From Parapedobacter pyrenivorans (lineage in GTDB: Bacteria; Bacteroidota; Bacteroidia; Sphingobacteriales; Sphingobacteriaceae): a stretch of 64,000 nucleotides of DNA. Numbering within the stretch: position 1 is the stretch's first letter; each line of letters opens with the position of its first letter. The notes beneath the pieces were generated by a model that did not search any database, had not been told where the DNA came from, and worked only from the letters and a program-made list of their open reading frames with translations. A program made the position numbers and the translations under genes. The stretch spans positions 2,034,718 through 2,098,717 of the forward strand of contig NZ_BMER01000001.1 in assembly GCF_014636865.1 (NCBI RefSeq), in the 5' to 3' direction. Positions 36,272 through 47,000 of the stretch are shown piece after piece.

Positions 36272-39200
36272 ATGAACAAACCAAAACGATTAGTATTCTA
36301 TTTGCTGTGCCATCTGCTTGGAGTTTGCACCGTGCAGGCTCAACATCAGATAAGCGGTGTTGTGGTGCACGCTACCGATGGGTCGCCATTGGCAGGTGTG
36401 AGTGTAAGTGCAAAAAATACCCAGCATGCGGTCGCAACGGGCGAAGATGGCCAGTATTCCATTAATGTTTCGAATGACCGCGGGATCCTCGTGTTCACCT
36501 ACGTAGGGTTCAAACCCAAGGAGGAGTCTATCGGCGGGCGCCCGATTGTGAACGTCGAATTGGAGCCTGATGAGGATTTACTCGATGAAGTAGTGATTGT
36601 GGCCTTCGGTGAGCAAAAGAAGGAAAGCATGGTCAGCTCCATTACCACCGTTAGCCCCAAAGAGTTAAAAGGACCCACCAGTAACCTGACGTCCATGCTG
36701 GCTGGACGGGTTGCCGGCATGATTGCCTACCAGAGCAGTGGCGAACCGGGCGCCGACAATGCACAATTTTTCATTCGTGGTATCACGAGTTTCGGGTCAG
36801 GCAAGATTGATCCGCTCATATTGATTGACGGTATGGAGTCCACGTCAGATGCGTTAGCCCGCCTCCAGCCCGACGACATTGCCGGATTCTCGGTGCTGAA
36901 AGATGCTGCCGCCGCCTCACTGTACGGCGCCAGGGGAGCCAATGGGGTGGTGTTGGTCTCTACCAAATCGGGCATAAACGATCGGACACGCTTTAACTTC
37001 CGCTTGGAAAACTCCATTTCCCAAAACACCACGAACTTCAATCTTGCCGATAACATTACCTATATGAAGTTAGCCAACGAAGCCGTGCTCACCCGGAACC
37101 CAATCGGCGCATTGCCATATGCACAAAACAAAATCGACAAAACAGCAGCCGGTGAAAATCCGTTGCTATACCCGAGCAACGACTGGATAGGCATGCTCAT
37201 CAAAGATTACACGCTAAACCAACGCTTCAATATGAACGTGAACGGTGGCGGTCGGGTCGCTCAGTTTTACATATCAGGTACATACAACAGGGACAATGGA
37301 ATGTTGAAATCAAACAACTCGAACAACTTTGATAACAACATCGACCTGAAAAATTATGAGGTGCGTTCCAATGTAAACGTAATGCTTACGCCATCCACAG
37401 AGGGCATCGTGCGGACATCGGGTAATTTCACCGATTATACCGGCCCGGTCGGCGGTGGGTCGGCGGTTTTCCGGAGTGCTGCAACAGCTAATCCGGTATT
37501 ATTTCCCGCGGTCTTCCCGGCTACCGATATTTCTTATGCCAAACATCCGTTGTTTGGCAATGCGCCACGGGGCAATGGCGAAGACGTTTACGCCAACCCG
37601 TACGCTTCCATGGTCTCGGGTTTCCAACAATACAGCCGTACCCAGCTGAATGTTCAGGTGGAAATCAAGCAAGATTTCAATTTCCTGACCGAAGGACTGC
37701 GCGCCCGTTTGATGGCTTATACGCAGCGGCACTCCTATTTCAGTTTGGAACGACAGTATAACCCGTTTTACTATTTTGCCTCGCCGAATAGTTTTTCGCC
37801 TTCGGGTTATTCCCTCCGGTTGCTAAACGAAGATAGCGCTACGGAATACCTTAATTATAACGAAGGCGACAAAATCGTGAATACCACGGCCTACCTGGAA
37901 ACCGCAGTGAACTACAATCGGACATTTGGCCAGAAACACGATGTCAGTGGCATGCTCATCGGTATCTTCCGAAACCACCTGAATGGTAATGCGGGTAGCT
38001 TGCAGTTATCGTTACCTTTCCGTAACCAGGGCCTTTCGGGTAGGTTTACCTATGGCTATGACAATCGGTACCTATTTGAAGCGAACTTTGGCTTCAATGG
38101 TTCCGAACGGTTTGCAAAAAGCAATCGTTTCGGTTTCTTCCCTTCCGCCGGAGTAGCATGGAACATCAATAACGAGCCGTTCTTTGAGCCATTGCTCCCG
38201 GTCATTTCCAAACTGAAGTTGCGCGCTACTTACGGGTTAGTAGGCAACGATCAGATCGGCAATCCCGACGATCGGTTCTTTTACATGTCTAACGTGACGA
38301 TGAACGACGCCGGCCGAAGGGCGGTCTTTGGCGAGAACTACGATTATGTGCGCCCAGGTGTCTCCATATCGCGGTACGCAAACGATGATGTGACCTGGGA
38401 AAAAGCCTATAAGACCAACATCGGCCTGGATTTGGGGCTTTTCAATCAGTTGAACATGATCGTGGATGTGTTTCATGAACGCCGGACCAATATTTTAATG
38501 GCGCGCAGTTACATCCCCACTACCATGGGATTGACCGCGCCCATCGCAGCCAATGTGGGTGAAGCCGAAGGGAAAGGTGTGGACATGGAAATGGATTACG
38601 GTACGAATTTCGGTCCCAATTGGCTGAGGGTAAGGGGCACATTTACGTATGCCACCAGCAAATTATTGGTGAATGAAGAGCCCGCATACCCGGCAAACAT
38701 GCAATACCTTTCTCGCGTAGGGCACTCGCTCCAGCAATATTGGGGGTTGATTGCTGAACGGCTATTCATCGATGACGAAGATGTAAGGAGTTCACCGCCC
38801 CAGGCATTTGGCGAGGTACGTGGTGGAGATATCAAGTACCGCGACCTCAATGGCGACGGGGAAGTTACCAACCTGGATCGGGTCAATGGACTCGGTTATC
38901 CGATGGTACCCGAGATCATTTACGGTGCAGGGTTCTCTTTCGGTACCGATAAGTTTGATATCAGTGCCTTTTTTCAAGGTTCCGCCCGTTCCTCCCTGTT
39001 CATCGACCCTGCAGCGATCAGTCCATTTGTGATGAGCGGAGCCAACCAAAATGGTTTGCTCCAGGTCATCGCTGATGACCACTGGTCGGAAACCGACCGA
39101 GATAGCTATGCGTTTTGGCCGCGGCTCAGCGCAGCAGGCAATAGCAATAATAACCAAGCCTCCACATGGTGGATGCGCAATGGGGCTTTTGTGCGACTTA

Positions 39201-39427
39201 AGTCTGTCGAACTCGGATATAACTTCAGCGGCAAAGCGTTGCAACGGATGAATGTGAGCGGGCTGCGCCTCTATGTCAATGGCGTCAACCTGTTTTTGAT
39301 TAGTAGCTTTAAGCTATGGGATCCAGAGCAAGGAAGCAACGGGCGCGATAGCGATCGGCTGGGTAGCAATGGGTTAGGGTACCCGCCCCAAAAAATTTTC
39401 AATATTGGAGTGAATATACAATTATAA
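36272..39427 (+). CDS. SusC/RagA-type TonB-linked outer-membrane protein
   Basis: This is a TonB-dependent glycan importer of about 1,051 residues from the ATG at 36272 (MNKPKRL). It has a signal peptide ending near HLLGVCTVQAQ, a carboxypeptidase-regulatory-like domain (ISGVVVHATDGSPLAGVSV), a TonB box region (LDEVVIVAFGEQKKESMVSS), a plug (FFIRGITSFGSG ... LKDAAAASLYGARGANGVV) and a 22-strand barrel with a C-terminal aromatic end. It pairs with the SusD 30 bases on. The longer frame to 36179 lies in the promoter and is unlikely to be used. Confidence 0.96.
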   Translation: MNKPKRLVFYLLCHLLGVCTVQAQHQISGVVVHATDGSPLAGVSVSAKNTQHAVATGEDGQYSINVSNDRGILVFTYVGFKPKEESIGGRPIVNVELEPDEDLLDEVVIVAFGEQKKESMVSSITTVSPKELKGPTSNLTSMLAGRVAGMIAYQSSGEPGADNAQFFIRGITSFGSGKIDPLILIDGMESTSDALARLQPDDIAGFSVLKDAAAASLYGARGANGVVLVSTKSGINDRTRFNFRLENSISQNTTNFNLADNITYMKLANEAVLTRNPIGALPYAQNKIDKTAAGENPLLYPSNDWIGMLIKDYTLNQRFNMNVNGGGRVAQFYISGTYNRDNGMLKSNNSNNFDNNIDLKNYEVRSNVNVMLTPSTEGIVRTSGNFTDYTGPVGGGSAVFRSAATANPVLFPAVFPATDISYAKHPLFGNAPRGNGEDVYANPYASMVSGFQQYSRTQLNVQVEIKQDFNFLTEGLRARLMAYTQRHSYFSLERQYNPFYYFASPNSFSPSGYSLRLLNEDSATEYLNYNEGDKIVNTTAYLETAVNYNRTFGQKHDVSGMLIGIFRNHLNGNAGSLQLSLPFRNQGLSGRFTYGYDNRYLFEANFGFNGSERFAKSNRFGFFPSAGVAWNINNEPFFEPLLPVISKLKLRATYGLVGNDQIGNPDDRFFYMSNVTMNDAGRRAVFGENYDYVRPGVSISRYANDDVTWEKAYKTNIGLDLGLFNQLNMIVDVFHERRTNILMARSYIPTTMGLTAPIAANVGEAEGKGVDMEMDYGTNFGPNWLRVRGTFTYATSKLLVNEEPAYPANMQYLSRVGHSLQQYWGLIAERLFIDDEDVRSSPPQAFGEVRGGDIKYRDLNGDGEVTNLDRVNGLGYPMVPEIIYGAGFSFGTDKFDISAFFQGSARSSLFIDPAAISPFVMSGANQNGLLQVIADDHWSETDRDSYAFWPRLSAAGNSNNNQASTWWMRNGAFVRLKSVELGYNFSGKALQRMNVSGLRLYVNGVNLFLISSFKLWDPEQGSNGRDSDRLGSNGLGYPPQKIFNIGVNIQL

Positions 39428-39454
39428 CCATAACCGTCCTCAAAGCAAGATGTT

Positions 39455-41368
39455 ATGAACAATAGCAGATTAATAAAAATAGTCTTGATCGCACCCCTGA
39501 TTTTCCTATCGGCGGCCTGCCAGGACTATCTCGATGTCGTGCCCGATAACGTGCCGACCATGGAACACGCGTTTGCCAACCGGAATGAAGCTGAAAAAGC
39601 ACTCTTTACCTGTTATTCTTTCCTTCCCAACGAGGCTAATCCCGATTATAACCCGGCATTCAACGCGGGCGACGAGGTGTGGACCTATTGGCCTATGACC
39701 GAAGACTACTTTTCGCTAGATTCCTATAACATCGCCCGTGGTCTGCAAAATAAGGCAACCCCGTTGATGAACTATTGGGATGGGTTCAACGGACGGTCTA
39801 TGTGGCAAGGCATACGGATGTGCAACATCTTCATCGAAAACATCGATAACGTACCGGATATTGCCGACTTCGAAAAACAGCGGTGGATTGCTGAAGCCAA
39901 ATTCTTGAAAGCCTATTTCCACTGGTATCTTTTCCGCATGTACGGCCCTATTCCAATTGCTGATGAAAATTTGGTAATCACCGCAGATCCAGAAGAGGTC
40001 AAGGTGGTTCGTCAGCCGGTAGACTCGGTTGTAAATTACATTGCATCGTTGCTTGACGAAGCCGCGGGCGATGGCTTTTCCGGGCTGCCGTCGGTTATCG
40101 ATAGCCGTACGACAGAATTGGGTAGGGTAACCAGCGTTGCGGCATTGGCGATAAAGGCCCGGGTGTTGGTTACGGCAGCCAGTCCATTGTTTAACGGAAA
40201 TACGGACTTTCAGTCGTTGGAAAATCCCGACGGAACAGCTCTTTTTAACAGCACATACGACCCGGGCAAATGGGAACGTGCGGCAGAGGCATGCCGCGTG
40301 GCGGTAGTGGCTGCAGAAGAAGCGGGTGTACAGCTGTATACGTTCAGTTCGTCGCAGGTCGTGCTCAACGATGCACAAAAGCAAGAGATGAGCATACGCA
40401 GTGCCGTTACGGAAAAGTGGAACAGTGAATTGATTTGGGGTGCTACCAACGATGATATCGATAATGCACGCCCGAGTTATTGGATTCAATTGTTTGCTTG
40501 CCCCCAGCTCGATCCGGGGATAACCAACCTCAGCTTGAAAGGAAAGTTTGCGCCGACGCTCAAGATGGCCGAGCTCTTCTACACCGCCAACGGCGTTCCC
40601 ATCGACGAAGATAAAACCTGGGATTATGCCGACCGGTATCAACTGCGGACCACGACCAGTGACGATGTGGGTATGCAGCCGAATTACCAAACAGTAGGAA
40701 TGCACTTCGACCGTGAACCACGCTTCTACGCTTCCATCGCATTCGATGGCTCCACGTGGCTGATGCGCAATGGTACATACAATATCCAGAGCAAACTCGG
40801 GCAGCATAGTGCCAAACGTCAAAGTCGTTTATACTCAGTAACCGGCTATTTCACGAAGAAAGTGGTCAACTGGAATCTCGTGGCCACATCGAGCGCGGTT
40901 ACCGTAGAGCCCTATCCCTGGCCGATTATCCGGTTGGCTGATCTTTACTTGCTTTATGCCGAAGCCCTCAACGAAAGCGGCCAGTCCAGCGAAGCCTTGG
41001 TATTTATCAATAAAGTTAGGGAGCGCGCCGGTCTCCGTTCCGTTGAGCATGCTTGGTCGGAATATTCCACCAACCCCAGCAAGTACACGACAGTAGTCGG
41101 TCTGCGGAGCATTATCCAGCAGGAGCGGGGCATTGAACTGGCATTTGAAGGGAGCCGTTTCTGGGATTTGCGGCGCTGGAAGACAGCAACACGCGTCCTG
41201 AATGCGCCAATATATGGATGGGACATCGAACAATCGACCTACGAAGCCTATAATCGACGTATACTGCTTTTCAGGCAATCGTTTGATAATTTACGCGACT
41301 ACCTGTGGCCAATCCACGAACATGCACTTCAAATCAATCCGAATTTGGCGCAAAACCCTGGCTGGTGA
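39455..41368 (+). CDS. SusD/RagB family surface lipoprotein
   Basis: SusD-type lipoproteins bind glycan above the SusC barrel and close it like a lid. The 637 residues have a lipobox (FLSAACQDYLDVVP, Cys about 22) and the SusD helical repeats, including WQGIRMCNIFIENIDNVPD, WIAEAKFLKAYFHWYLFRMYGPIP and the C-terminal RLADLYLLYAEALNESG and ELAFEGSRFWDLRRWK. It is directly after its SusC partner. Longer than average, so loops may shape specificity. Confidence 0.96.
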   Translation: MNNSRLIKIVLIAPLIFLSAACQDYLDVVPDNVPTMEHAFANRNEAEKALFTCYSFLPNEANPDYNPAFNAGDEVWTYWPMTEDYFSLDSYNIARGLQNKATPLMNYWDGFNGRSMWQGIRMCNIFIENIDNVPDIADFEKQRWIAEAKFLKAYFHWYLFRMYGPIPIADENLVITADPEEVKVVRQPVDSVVNYIASLLDEAAGDGFSGLPSVIDSRTTELGRVTSVAALAIKARVLVTAASPLFNGNTDFQSLENPDGTALFNSTYDPGKWERAAEACRVAVVAAEEAGVQLYTFSSSQVVLNDAQKQEMSIRSAVTEKWNSELIWGATNDDIDNARPSYWIQLFACPQLDPGITNLSLKGKFAPTLKMAELFYTANGVPIDEDKTWDYADRYQLRTTTSDDVGMQPNYQTVGMHFDREPRFYASIAFDGSTWLMRNGTYNIQSKLGQHSAKRQSRLYSVTGYFTKKVVNWNLVATSSAVTVEPYPWPIIRLADLYLLYAEALNESGQSSEALVFINKVRERAGLRSVEHAWSEYSTNPSKYTTVVGLRSIIQQERGIELAFEGSRFWDLRRWKTATRVLNAPIYGWDIEQSTYEAYNRRILLFRQSFDNLRDYLWPIHEHALQINPNLAQNPGW

Positions 41369-41412
41369 CCAAATGGAAACCAAGAAATATGATGACAAAA
41401 AATAATCTGACA

Positions 41413-42585
41413 ATGAAATCACAATATTGCATCTTTTTTATGGCCATTCTCGCCCTTGCAATCGCCTGTGAAGATACCGAACCGGCACCCATTGAGAACG
41501 ACGGCGTGTCCCCCGGTCCGGTAACCCAGTTGGCGGTCACGAACCTGAATGGCGCCGCTGAAATTAGCTATCAGGTACCGTCCGACCCCGATTTACTGTA
41601 TATAAGGGCCATTTACACAACCAAACAGGGGGAAATTCGTGAAACCAAAGTGAGTCGTCACCATAGCAGCCTTACGGTAGAGGGCTTTGCAGATACCGAT
41701 CCGTATGAGGTGACACTTTACGCGGTAGACCGCGGCGAAAATGCGTCGGAACCCGTTCGTATTACCGTCAACCCTAAGATACCTCCCATGCAGCTTGCAT
41801 GCGATAGCTTGGAGGTGGTCCCGACATTCGGCGGTATCAGCGTTAATTTCAAAAACGGTACGGCAGATGATCTTGCCTTTGTGGTATTGGCAAATGATTC
41901 ACTGGGTGAATTTGCGCCCTTAAACACCTATTACACCCGGTTGCCAACCGGCGAGTTTGCTGTTCGCGGCCTCCCATCCGAAGAAACCCAGTTTGGTCTG
42001 TTTGTCCGGGACCGGTGGGGCAACCTGTCCGACACATTGTATGTGTTCGAAACGCCATTGTTTGAAGTTCGCTTAGATCCGAGCCGCATGAAGCCGTACG
42101 TGCTGCCTACCGACGCCCCTTTGGGATACAGCGGTAGGGTGGAGGCCTTATTTGACGAAACCATCGGCAACAGTGGTGGCTATTACCATACGGGTGACGC
42201 CGCTCGTATGCCGCAATGGTTCACTTACGATATGGGTGTTCAGGCAAAATTAAGCCGGATGACGTACTTCATGCGGGAAGGGTTTTACTTTTCGTTGCAC
42301 AACCCGCGGCGAATAGAAATCTGGGGGTCGAATCATCCCGATCCGGATGGAAGTTTCGATAGCTGGCAGTTGCTCTTGACTCACGAACAGGTCAAACCGT
42401 CGGGGTTGCCGTCGGGGCAATTGTCACAAGACGATATCGCCGCAGCGCAGGCGGGAGAAACCGTCATCTTTCCGATCGACGCCCCGGAAGTACGGTATAT
42501 CCGGTTCAAGACCTTGCGCAATTGGTCTGACGGCACGTATGTGAATTTCAATGAATTAATGATGTGGGGGGCACCTGTAAATTGA
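41413..42585 (+). CDS. Surface lipoprotein with DUF4959/DUF5126/DUF5000-type domains
   Basis: A lipoprotein of about 390 residues with lipobox (LALAIACED). It has two fibronectin-like repeats (about 30-120 and 125-215, of the DUF4959 and DUF5126 type) and a C-terminal discoidin-like DUF5000 domain (about 220-390, MPQWFTYDMGVQAKLSRMTY, RRIEIWGSNHPDPDGSFDSW, VRYIRFKTLRNW). Such proteins are often placed after SusD and probably act as surface glycan-binding proteins. The ATG at 41413 (MKSQYC) fits the signal peptide; two ATGs upstream (41389, 41392) are possible. Confidence 0.85.
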   Translation: MKSQYCIFFMAILALAIACEDTEPAPIENDGVSPGPVTQLAVTNLNGAAEISYQVPSDPDLLYIRAIYTTKQGEIRETKVSRHHSSLTVEGFADTDPYEVTLYAVDRGENASEPVRITVNPKIPPMQLACDSLEVVPTFGGISVNFKNGTADDLAFVVLANDSLGEFAPLNTYYTRLPTGEFAVRGLPSEETQFGLFVRDRWGNLSDTLYVFETPLFEVRLDPSRMKPYVLPTDAPLGYSGRVEALFDETIGNSGGYYHTGDAARMPQWFTYDMGVQAKLSRMTYFMREGFYFSLHNPRRIEIWGSNHPDPDGSFDSWQLLLTHEQVKPSGLPSGQLSQDDIAAAQAGETVIFPIDAPEVRYIRFKTLRNWSDGTYVNFNELMMWGAPVN

Positions 42586-42605
42586 TGATGAATAGCGCTT
42601 TAGTT

Positions 42606-43805
42606 ATGAAACGAAAATTATTGTTTGGTTGTCTATCAGTTGTGTTGATAGCCGTGACGTTTGCATCGTGCATTAAGCAAGATGCATATAAAGAATTCCT
42701 AAAGGGAGGCGAAATCAGTTATGCCGGTCGAGCGGATTCTGTGATTGCACAGCCCGGCAATGGGCGCATCCAGCTGGTGATTATCCTTGGCAATGATCCT
42801 AACGTTAATCAGGTCAAGGTCTTTTGGAACGACCGCCGTGATTCTGCTGAGATGCAAATATCGGAAGGCGTTGATAAAGACACCGTCCGCATGATCATTG
42901 AAAATCTAACGGAAGGCACCTATAATTTGGTGGTCTATACTGTTGATAACAAGAACAATTCATCTGTTGCCGTCAATGTCAATGGTGAGGTTTATGGAGA
43001 AAATTATGTGCGTTCGCTTTTTAACAGAAGGCTGGGAGAAATCGGTTATTCCGCTGATGGTAAACTACAACTGCATTGGGAGAGCTCGCCTCCCAACGAG
43101 GTGTATACCGAAGTGCGTTATCAGGACCGGAACGAGGAGATCCAAAGCTTAATGGTTTCTCCCAACGAGATCCTAACGGAAATCGAGAACTATAAGGAGG
43201 GTGCAGAAATCACGTATCTTAGTTTTTTCAAACCGGACCCCACTGCAATTGATTTTTTCTTTCCTGAGGCGACCGCAGTGGAAATCCCTAAGTTTGAGCG
43301 ACTGCTTGATAAAGCGGGTTTCAGGGATTTCTCCCTTCCTACCGATGTTAAAGATGGCGGCTATGGCTGGGTTATCGAATACCTATGGGACGAAAACTAC
43401 GACCCGCCGGGATTCGCCACGCAATCGGGCATACCGCAATGGTTTACGTTAGACCTCGGAGTCTCCACCTCGCTTAGCAAGTTCAAAATCTGGCAGGCCA
43501 ATGACCGCCTTTACGAAAAGGAAAGTGTTAAGAAATTCGAGGTATGGGGCAGTGAAAATCCCCATATGGACGGTAGTTGGGATAGCTGGACCAAGCTGAT
43601 GACCTGCGAATCTGTTAAACCATCTGGACTACCCGTTGGGGAGCGTAGCAGTGAAGATATCGCATATGCGCAAGCGGGCGAAGAATTTGTTTTCCCCGAG
43701 GGCACACCGAAAGTGCGTTACCTTCGATTTAAACTTTTGGAAAACTGGGGTGATTCTCACTTTATGACGATTGCAGAACTCTCATTTTGGACAAACGGAC
43801 GATAA
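42606..43805 (+). CDS. Surface lipoprotein with DUF4998/DUF5000-type domains
   Basis: The product is about 399 residues with lipobox (VTFASCIKQD). An N-terminal DUF4998-like part (about 25-200, with QPGNGRIQLVIILGNDPNVNQVKVFWNDRRDS) precedes a DUF5000 discoidin-like domain (about 245-395). That domain is clearly paralogous to the one just upstream: both have SVKPSGLP/QVKPSGLP, AQAGE and a C-terminal VRY-x-RFK-x-L. It is probably a second surface glycan-binding protein of the locus. The start is set at ATG 42606 (MKRKLL); earlier ATGs overlap the upstream stop. Confidence 0.85.
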   Translation: MKRKLLFGCLSVVLIAVTFASCIKQDAYKEFLKGGEISYAGRADSVIAQPGNGRIQLVIILGNDPNVNQVKVFWNDRRDSAEMQISEGVDKDTVRMIIENLTEGTYNLVVYTVDNKNNSSVAVNVNGEVYGENYVRSLFNRRLGEIGYSADGKLQLHWESSPPNEVYTEVRYQDRNEEIQSLMVSPNEILTEIENYKEGAEITYLSFFKPDPTAIDFFFPEATAVEIPKFERLLDKAGFRDFSLPTDVKDGGYGWVIEYLWDENYDPPGFATQSGIPQWFTLDLGVSTSLSKFKIWQANDRLYEKESVKKFEVWGSENPHMDGSWDSWTKLMTCESVKPSGLPVGERSSEDIAYAQAGEEFVFPEGTPKVRYLRFKLLENWGDSHFMTIAELSFWTNGR

Positions 43806-43912
43806 TTCATGACGGTCTTCGGCTCTGGCCCGAGAGTCCAATTCCATATCCAGCCCATCAGCTTTAGCGATATGAGTAAGGGAGGGGTTCAATCTAGTTA
43901 CTTTTAGAATGA

Positions 43913-43943
43913 TTTGGTATTTAGAAACAAATCTATACATTTG
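43913..43943 (+). promoter_or_regulatory. Promoter of the second susC
   Basis: TTTG (43913-43916), exactly 19 bases, then TACATTTG (43936-43943), identical in layout and -7 box to the first susC promoter. The -7 box lies within ATACATTTGTAT (43935-43946). Confidence 0.78.
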
Positions 43944-43961
43944 TATGTACGCACAAATGTA
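43936..43961 (+). promoter_or_regulatory. Candidate GntR operator, susC-2 proximal site
   Basis: TACATTTGT (43936-43944) and ACAAATGTA (43953-43961) form a perfect 9-bp inverted repeat with an 8-base centre. GTATGTAC (43943-43950) lies inside. It covers the -7 box and start region. Confidence 0.5.
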
Positions 43962-44029
43962 CATTAAAATATTATGTGTAGCTTATTAGTAGTAACTATC
44001 TGATTTATAAGATATATAACTATTATGTT

Positions 44030-44041
44030 ATGTATATACAT
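44030..44041 (+). promoter_or_regulatory. Candidate GntR operator, susC-2 leader site
   Basis: ATGTATATACAT is a perfect 12-bp palindrome; its GTATATAC core (44032-44039) matches the HutC-type consensus GTMTAKAC exactly. It lies 32 bases before the susC ATG. Confidence 0.5.
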
Positions 44042-44073
44042 TTATTTTTTAATTTCACCAATTAAGACGAGTT

Positions 44074-47000
44074 ATGAGACAGAATTTAATTACCTATTTT
44101 GTTGTCGTGTTGGCCTGTTGGTTTCCATGGGTCAGCTATGCGCAGACCAGCGTGAACATTACCGGAACGGTAAGGTCAGCTGATGCATCGCTAAATAATC
44201 CGGCGTTGCAGGGCGTCAGCATTACGTTAAAAGGGACGGGCACGGGTACGACAACCGACCAGTCTGGCAGATTCAGTATGGAAGTTCCGGCGGAAGGGGC
44301 TGTGCTGGTGTTCAATTACCTCGGTTACCAAACCCAGGAAGTGCAGATAGGTGACGACCGGCTGATCGAAGTATTGCTTGCACCCAGCGATCAACAGCTC
44401 GACGAAGTGGTCGTGGTTGGTTATGGTACCCAGCGGAAGTCCGACCTCACAGGCTCCGTCGGTCTGGTATCCGGAAAGGAATTGCTTCAAGCACCGGTTA
44501 CCAACGCGTTGCAGGGCTTGAAAGGGCGAGTTGCTGGCGTAAATGTATTTTTGAATTCGGGGTCGCCAACCAGCAGTCCCCGCATCCTCATTCGCGGGTT
44601 GGGTACCATCAACTCGTCGTCTAATCCGCTATTCGTGGTGGACGGCGTGGTGATGGAAAACATCCAGTTCCTCAATCCCAATGACATTGAACGCATGGAA
44701 GTCCTCAAGGACGCTTCGTCCACGGCCATTTATGGTGCGCGGGGCGCCAACGGTGTCGTGCTGATCACCACCCGGCGTGGTGCAAGCATCGGTGGCACCA
44801 TCGTAGGCTATGACGGCTTCGTGAACGTAGGCGTATTGCCCCGGAAGCTCGACGTGCTCAACGCCGCGGAGTTTATGGAAGTGCTGGAGCGCGGCTTTGC
44901 CAACCATTCGAAATACCGTACCAGTAACATACCAGCGTTTACGCGAAGCGATCCGAGGCTGTTCGACGCTCAGGGTAACCCGCTGTACGATACGGACTGG
45001 CAAGAGGAGGCTACCCGCACAGCTATGTCGCACAACCATCAGTTTTCCGTGCAAACAAAGGGCGATAATTCCTCATTCGGCGCATTTCTCAACTATGCCG
45101 ATATGCAAGGAGTCATGCTCAACAGCAATTTGGAGCGGATAAACGGTAAAGTTGCCTATGACGCGAAACCGAAAGACTGGCTCTCACTTGGTGTCAACCT
45201 GTTGGCCAATTACACCCGCGATAACGAAGTGGATGAAGGAGGCGGTTACCAGATGCCGCGGCGGTCGATGCTGGAGATGCCACCGATATTTCCGGTAAAA
45301 TTCCCGGATGGTACCTGGTCCAACAGCAGCATGGTCACTGATTCATACGGCCTGGAGGCGATACCCAATCCGGTACACGTGCTGGAGACGCAGGATCGCA
45401 TCCGCAAACGGCAGCAGCTTTTCGGCAATGCCTACCTGACATTTCACATCCTGCCCGGGCTGGATCTGCGCACGCAGTTTGGCTTTGACAAGCATGACAC
45501 GAACATCCAGGAGTACAGCCCTACTGACCTGATCAATATTTCGCAACCCCTGGGCTCCGCTCGGTTGGAAAACCGGCAGTCGTTTTACTGGCAGGAGGAA
45601 ACCTACCTCAACTATAATAAGGAAATCGGTGACCACCGCATCAACTCCGTATTGGGGTTAAGCTGGCAGCAGCGTGTCTACCAGGATAATTGGATTACCG
45701 CACAGGGGTTTGCAGACGACTTCTTCCGCTTCAACGCGATTCAGTCGGCCAGCCAGCCCGGCGCTCCCGGCTCCTCGCACGACAAGTGGACCATGAATTC
45801 TTATTTCCTTCGCGGCAGCTATAGCTACAAAAACCGATACCTGCTTACCGTCACGGGCCGGATCGATGGATCCTCACGCTTCGGGGAAAACAATAAATAC
45901 GGAATATTCCCCTCGGCGGGACTCGGATGGGTGGTTTCTGAAGAGCCATTCCTGCGGGATGCCGCCGGGCTCGACGAACTCAAGATCCGGTCGAGTTACG
46001 GCATCACGGGAAATACGGAAATCCCTACTTATCAATCGCTGGGTACCATATCGACCAGTACGACATTGCTTAACGGAACCCGCGTTTCCCAAAGCTTCAT
46101 CAACCGGCTGCCCAATCCCAACCTGGAGTGGGAAAAAACCAACCAGTTTGATGTGGGTTTTGACCTAGCGCTATTCAACCGTCGTCTCAACGCCAGTTTC
46201 GACTACTATTACAAGCTCACCACCGACCTGCTGCTCGACAAACCGGTGCCAACATCCACGGGTTTCACAGGTGTGAGGGACAATATTGGCTCGGTGTCCA
46301 ATCGGGGTGTTGAGGTGATGCTTAGCGGTACGCCGGTGGCCAACAATACGGTAACATGGCAGTCTACACTCAATTTCAGCTTCAACAAGAACCGCATTGA
46401 AGCATTGGGTGAAAACGACGAGGACATCTTCCCTGGCCCAAGCTTTGTATCTGGTAGCATGACCATACTCCGTGTAGGGCAGCCCTTGAGCTCCTACTGG
46501 GGCTATCGGCGCCTGGGCACTTGGGGTACCCATGAGGCAGCCGAAGCGGCTGCGGTAGGTGCCATCCCAGGCGAGGCCAAACGCAGCGCCGACCGTTATG
46601 TCATCGGCAGCGGACTTCCCGATTGGGTGGGAAGTTTTGTAAACAACATACGCTACAAAAACTTCGACCTCACCGTTGACCTCCAATTCGTCTATGGAGT
46701 GGATATCATGCAGCAGTTCATGCACTCCATGGAAGACCGGACGGGTTACTCCAATGGGCTGAGTGCCACATTGCATCAAAGCTGGACGGAAAATAACCAA
46801 AATACCATGATCCAGCAAATCCGGAACGGGCCCTATTCCGGACAGAACAGTCAGATTGACGATCACTGGGTCGCCAACGGTTCGTATTTGCGTGGCAACT
46901 TGATTTCGCTGGGTTACAATTTCGGCGGTGTCTCGTTAAATACGCTTAACCTGAAAGGGCTTCGCATCTACGCCAGCGTGCAGAATGCATTTCTTGTCAA

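Noticed and set aside
39716-40822. Open frame of 368 codons antisense to the first susD
   Set aside because: It overlaps a strongly supported SusD and shows no domain or signal; shadow frame.
43806-44073. A gene between the first and second Sus loci
   Set aside because: This 268-base gap holds only promoter and operator signals; no open frame with a credible start is present.
46171-46866. Open frame of 231 codons antisense to the second susC
   Set aside because: Contained in the SusC barrel coding region, with no recognisable product.
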